Source: Vigna angularis (taxonomy: Eukaryota; Streptophyta; Magnoliopsida; Fabales; Fabaceae). From it: a stretch of DNA of 64,000 bases. Position 1 is the stretch's first letter. Each line of letters begins with the position of its first letter. The translations under genes and the position numbers were made by a program. Positions 60,894 to 64,000 of the stretch are shown one piece after another. The DNA lies in contig NC_068975.1 in the NCBI RefSeq assembly GCF_016808095.1, positions 28,881,501 through 28,945,500 of the forward strand, given 5' to 3'. The notes below the pieces were generated by a model. It did not search any database and was not told where the DNA came from. It worked only from the letters and a program-made list of their open reading frames with translations.

Positions 60894-61166
60894 GTTATGA
60901 CAAATGGAAGATTTGTGAGCGTGAGACACAGGGCTGTGACAAACTCACACAAGTCTAGAATGTCGGTGGCTTATTTTGGGGGTCCACCGCTTGATGCATG
61001 CATTGTTGCTCCCTCAGTTATGGTTACACCTCAGAGGCCCTCCCTCTTCAAACCCTTCACTTGGGCTGAATACAAGAAAGTCACCTACTCAATGAGGCTC
61101 GGAGAACGCCGCATTGACCTTTTCAGGAACTGCACGCAACTCCACACTCAAAACTACTCTTCGTAA
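60894..61166 (+). pseudogene. Gibberellin 2-oxidase, orphan last exon
   Basis: Starts right after a TGTTAAG acceptor with VMTNGRFVSVRHRAVTN and ends shortly after FTWAEYKKVTYSMRLGERRI. This is the last exon of a GA2ox, the 2-oxoglutarate dioxygenase that inactivates gibberellins. The third iron ligand (His in VRHR) and the RxS motif that binds 2-oxoglutarate (RMS) are both intact. The earlier exons, with the HxD ligands, are not found in the 4 kb upstream, which instead holds a broken piece of another gene. The exon has no internal stop, so it could be a recent relic or belong to a gene with a very long intron. Confidence 0.7.
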
Positions 61167-61169
61167 GAC

Positions 61170-64000
61170 CAATACCACTGCGTTTTGCTGCGGTGTCCAT
61201 TGTTGTTGTCATGGTGTTCCTTATGTACTTTGCCAAAATATGCCACCAAATTTTCCATTGCGTCGTACTCTGTGAATTAACTTTATATGGAAAAGCAAAG
61301 AGAAAAAGTTTTTGTTCATGGACTGCTAACGTTGGATCCCATTAACCACTCTTGTTGCTTCTTAACTCAAACGAATCTCTGTTTGAGGTTCTTTCTGTTC
61401 AGGTGGTGCTGTTCGTTGTTGTGATATCAGGGATTCTCGTTTATTGAATGCTTATTATAACTTTTACTCCATTTCGTTTGTATATGCTATTTTTCTTTTC
61501 TTTTTTCATATTATTTTATTACAACCTCTTTCGTCTTCTTCACATTTATAACAAAAAATATTTAGTTATGAAGTACCGATTAATTTTTGTACGATAATTT
61601 TGTTTTTGTTAAATAAAGAATGTATGCGAACAAAAAATAATACTTTACCAACCTCGTAAAATAATTATATTTTAATAATATAATAATGTAAAGTAATGAT
61701 TGATTTTATGATTAATTGTTAATTTAATTATATAATTAAATCGGTTGTTTATATTAGTTTAAATATATTTTTTTACATTAATTTTAAAAATATGATGTGT
61801 CTTTAATATAAATTATATACGTTGTGAATGTCATATAAGATTTTTTTTTTTGTAAATGACATTTTTCATATGATAAATGAAATTATACAATAAACTATAG
61901 TATAATTTTTATCATTTGTTTGTTGAGAAAAAATATTTTATATAATTTTCATAAAGTGTAAGGAAAAAACAGATAAATAATATAGTTTAAACATAAAACA
62001 TAATTTTTAAAAATAGTATTAGAATGAAACTCCTATTTAACTCTTGATATTATTATTTTTATATGTATTATTTTCTGTAATGATATTATAAATAAACGAA
62101 AATTATTACATTAAAATACTAGTTTTTAAGTCAAACTATTCTTATCCAATTTTTTTCCTCGTTTCTTTAAGCTTAAATATCTTTATATTTTAAAACATGC
62201 ATTAGATTGAATATTTATCATTAAAAAGGTCAACTCACAAAATTTGTCGAAAGAAATTGTAATTTTTTTTGTCAAAGTCTTTTATTTCTTGTCGATCACT
62301 TTTTATCAACATAGAAACACTATAAACTTCAATGTACAATGTGTTTTAGATTATTTTCACTTAGAATGAAACAATTCCCATGTTCCAAACTTCAAGAGTT
62401 TATTTCAAATCATAATGTTTTCATTAATATGAAAACGTTGTATTTTATTATCATTTTACCTCAAATTCAAATTAAGAAGCTTGTTAATTCAGATGTCCAT
62501 CGAAAAAAATTGAGTTCATAAATTTGAACAGTTTCATTTTTTAATTAATACACGAAAAACATTAAATAAGAACCAATTTTAAAGATACAAAACTTAGTCA
62601 TTATAATGATTAATTTAAAAATCAATTAATGAATAAAAAATTATTGATATCTAAAATATCATTTAATATGAATAAAAAATTATAAATTAAAATAGTCTAC
62701 ATATAGTCAATAAAAATCATGATTATCTTCACCTCCGGCTCATCGTTCTCCTTCTTCCCTCTTTCTCTTATTTTTCATCCTTCCAGATACTTAAAGCCCA
62801 AGTAGAAAAATCCCTTACTTTAGGCATCCTCAAAAAAACCTCCACAACTCTAGAATAGCTATATAAATTATTTGTAAAATTATGTTTGAAAATAAAATTT
62901 AATTAAAATATCATTAATAGTTATTTGAGATTAAACGGGATTGACCTAATCATCTATTGAAAAAATTTGTTAAAAAAAATTAGTTACGATAACCTGATAT
63001 AATTTTGCATAACAACAAGCTAAAATAAATTATGATACGTTTTTAACATAAATTGTTTTAGTAATTAATAAAAAGGTTTTATTTTTAAGTTTGTTTTGGG
63101 CCTCTTAACCCTATAGTCATTCTTGTCTCCTCCATCTCTTCTAACTCCAACAAACACAATTGTCTTACCACTGCGTAATATTGTTGCTATTATTATTGTG
63201 CCTCTGCTACTATCCGTTGTCACCTTGATTCCGATCTCCTCCTTCTCCTCTTCATTCACTTTTTCATCTTCTTATTCTCTTTTTCTTCACACATATCTTG
63301 ACTAAATATGTAAAAAAGTAAATCCCATAAGATTGGGTGGGAAAATTGTCACTCAAATTAGGTGGAAAAACTCGTTCAAAATAAAAATTATAATTTATTG
63401 ATGGAATTCCCTAATAAGAGATCGTCGGATGGGTAATTGATGAAAGTATCCATTGATAATAAAAAAAATATAATTTTCTGTCGTATATAATCGATGGATT
63501 CATTATTTACAAAATTTCTATTGATAATTTAAGTTACAAAATTGTCACCGATAAAATGGTTTTTTATTTGATTAATCTATAACACCTCCATTATTAATCA
63601 AGTTTATTGGGGGAATAAACAAACTTTGTTCTCCACCAATTTTCTTTGCCAAAACAATAGCCCCATGAAGAGCATCACAACAAGGAATCTTTGAAGGCGG
63701 AAAATTGATATTTAAGGAAATGGCGTATCAGGAAAATTTGGGTATAGGCATTAAAATCCCTTGGGCATCCAGAGACAAATAATTTGTTCGACCGGTTTTT
63801 TTGGTTGGGCCTTAAACCACATTAAAATCTTCTGAAACTATTGCTTCTTGCATCTCCACAGTTACTAACTGCACTCTATAATAATAGGAAAAAAATTTAA
63901 ACATCCTTCATCACTATACCAAACCAACCACCGCCGCTTCTGTTATTACTGTTGCCGGAGAGACAGACGTTACACAGGAAGAAAATTACCAAAAAAAAAC
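61170..64000. other. Intergenic; possible gene start at right edge
   Basis: AT-rich with no exon I can support. Repeated CATTGATAAT/ATCGATGGA-like motifs at 63390-63560 suggest a degraded DNA transposon. The last ~150 bp become C/G-richer (ACCACCGCCGCTTC, GTTGCCGGAGAG) and resemble a 5' leader of a plus-strand gene continuing beyond the window. Confidence 0.4.

Overview
The window is plant nuclear DNA. It has multi-exon genes with GT-AG introns, very AT-rich intergenic DNA, MULE and CACTA transposons, long (AT)n runs and a trans-acting siRNA gene pair. Protein and repeat style suggest a eudicot, most likely a papilionoid legume of the Phaseolus/Vigna/soybean group; this is inference from memory, not a database match.

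Layout. 1-3033 (-): 3'-truncated gene for the chloroplast 30S ribosomal protein S6 precursor, five exons seen. 4276-8875 (-): nine coding exons of a 738-aa membrane DnaJ protein with a Jiv90-like zinc domain. 14132-15214 (-): intronless F-box protein whose 3' end has been tandemly duplicated. 17960-20096: two arrays of a degenerate GTCAYY hexanucleotide, unlike anything else here. 20493-20805 (-): two exons of a decayed MON2-like gene. 41868-43331 (+): three coding exons of a 236-aa glycine-rich one-TM protein, probably plastid-targeted. 60894-61166 (+): orphan last exon of a gibberellin 2-oxidase, next to a broken piece of the 41.9-kb gene.

The main discovery is a pair of TAS3 loci on two related segments, 23920-32551 and 48575-54828. 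Each copy has a TATA box, a short two-exon ORF whose stop codon lies 3 nt before a miR390 site mismatched at its centre, two abutting 21-nt tasiR-ARF sequences, and a cleavable miR390 site downstream. Together these parts are the known route to tasiR-ARFs: AGO7-miR390 binds both sites, cleaves the 3' one, RDR6/SGS3 makes dsRNA and DCL4 dices it in 21-nt register; the products silence ARF3/ARF4-type mRNAs.

The left segment carries two MULE-like insertions, each with a perfect 9-bp target-site duplication, and the right segment preserves both empty sites. One of them (27751-29277) sits about 135 bp upstream of the left TAS3 TATA box and holds a ~165-bp inverted repeat. A third MULE-like element (44740-46277), between the two segments, carries a captured BEL1-like homeobox gene fragment. 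The remaining DNA is AT-rich, with simple repeats and degraded transposons.
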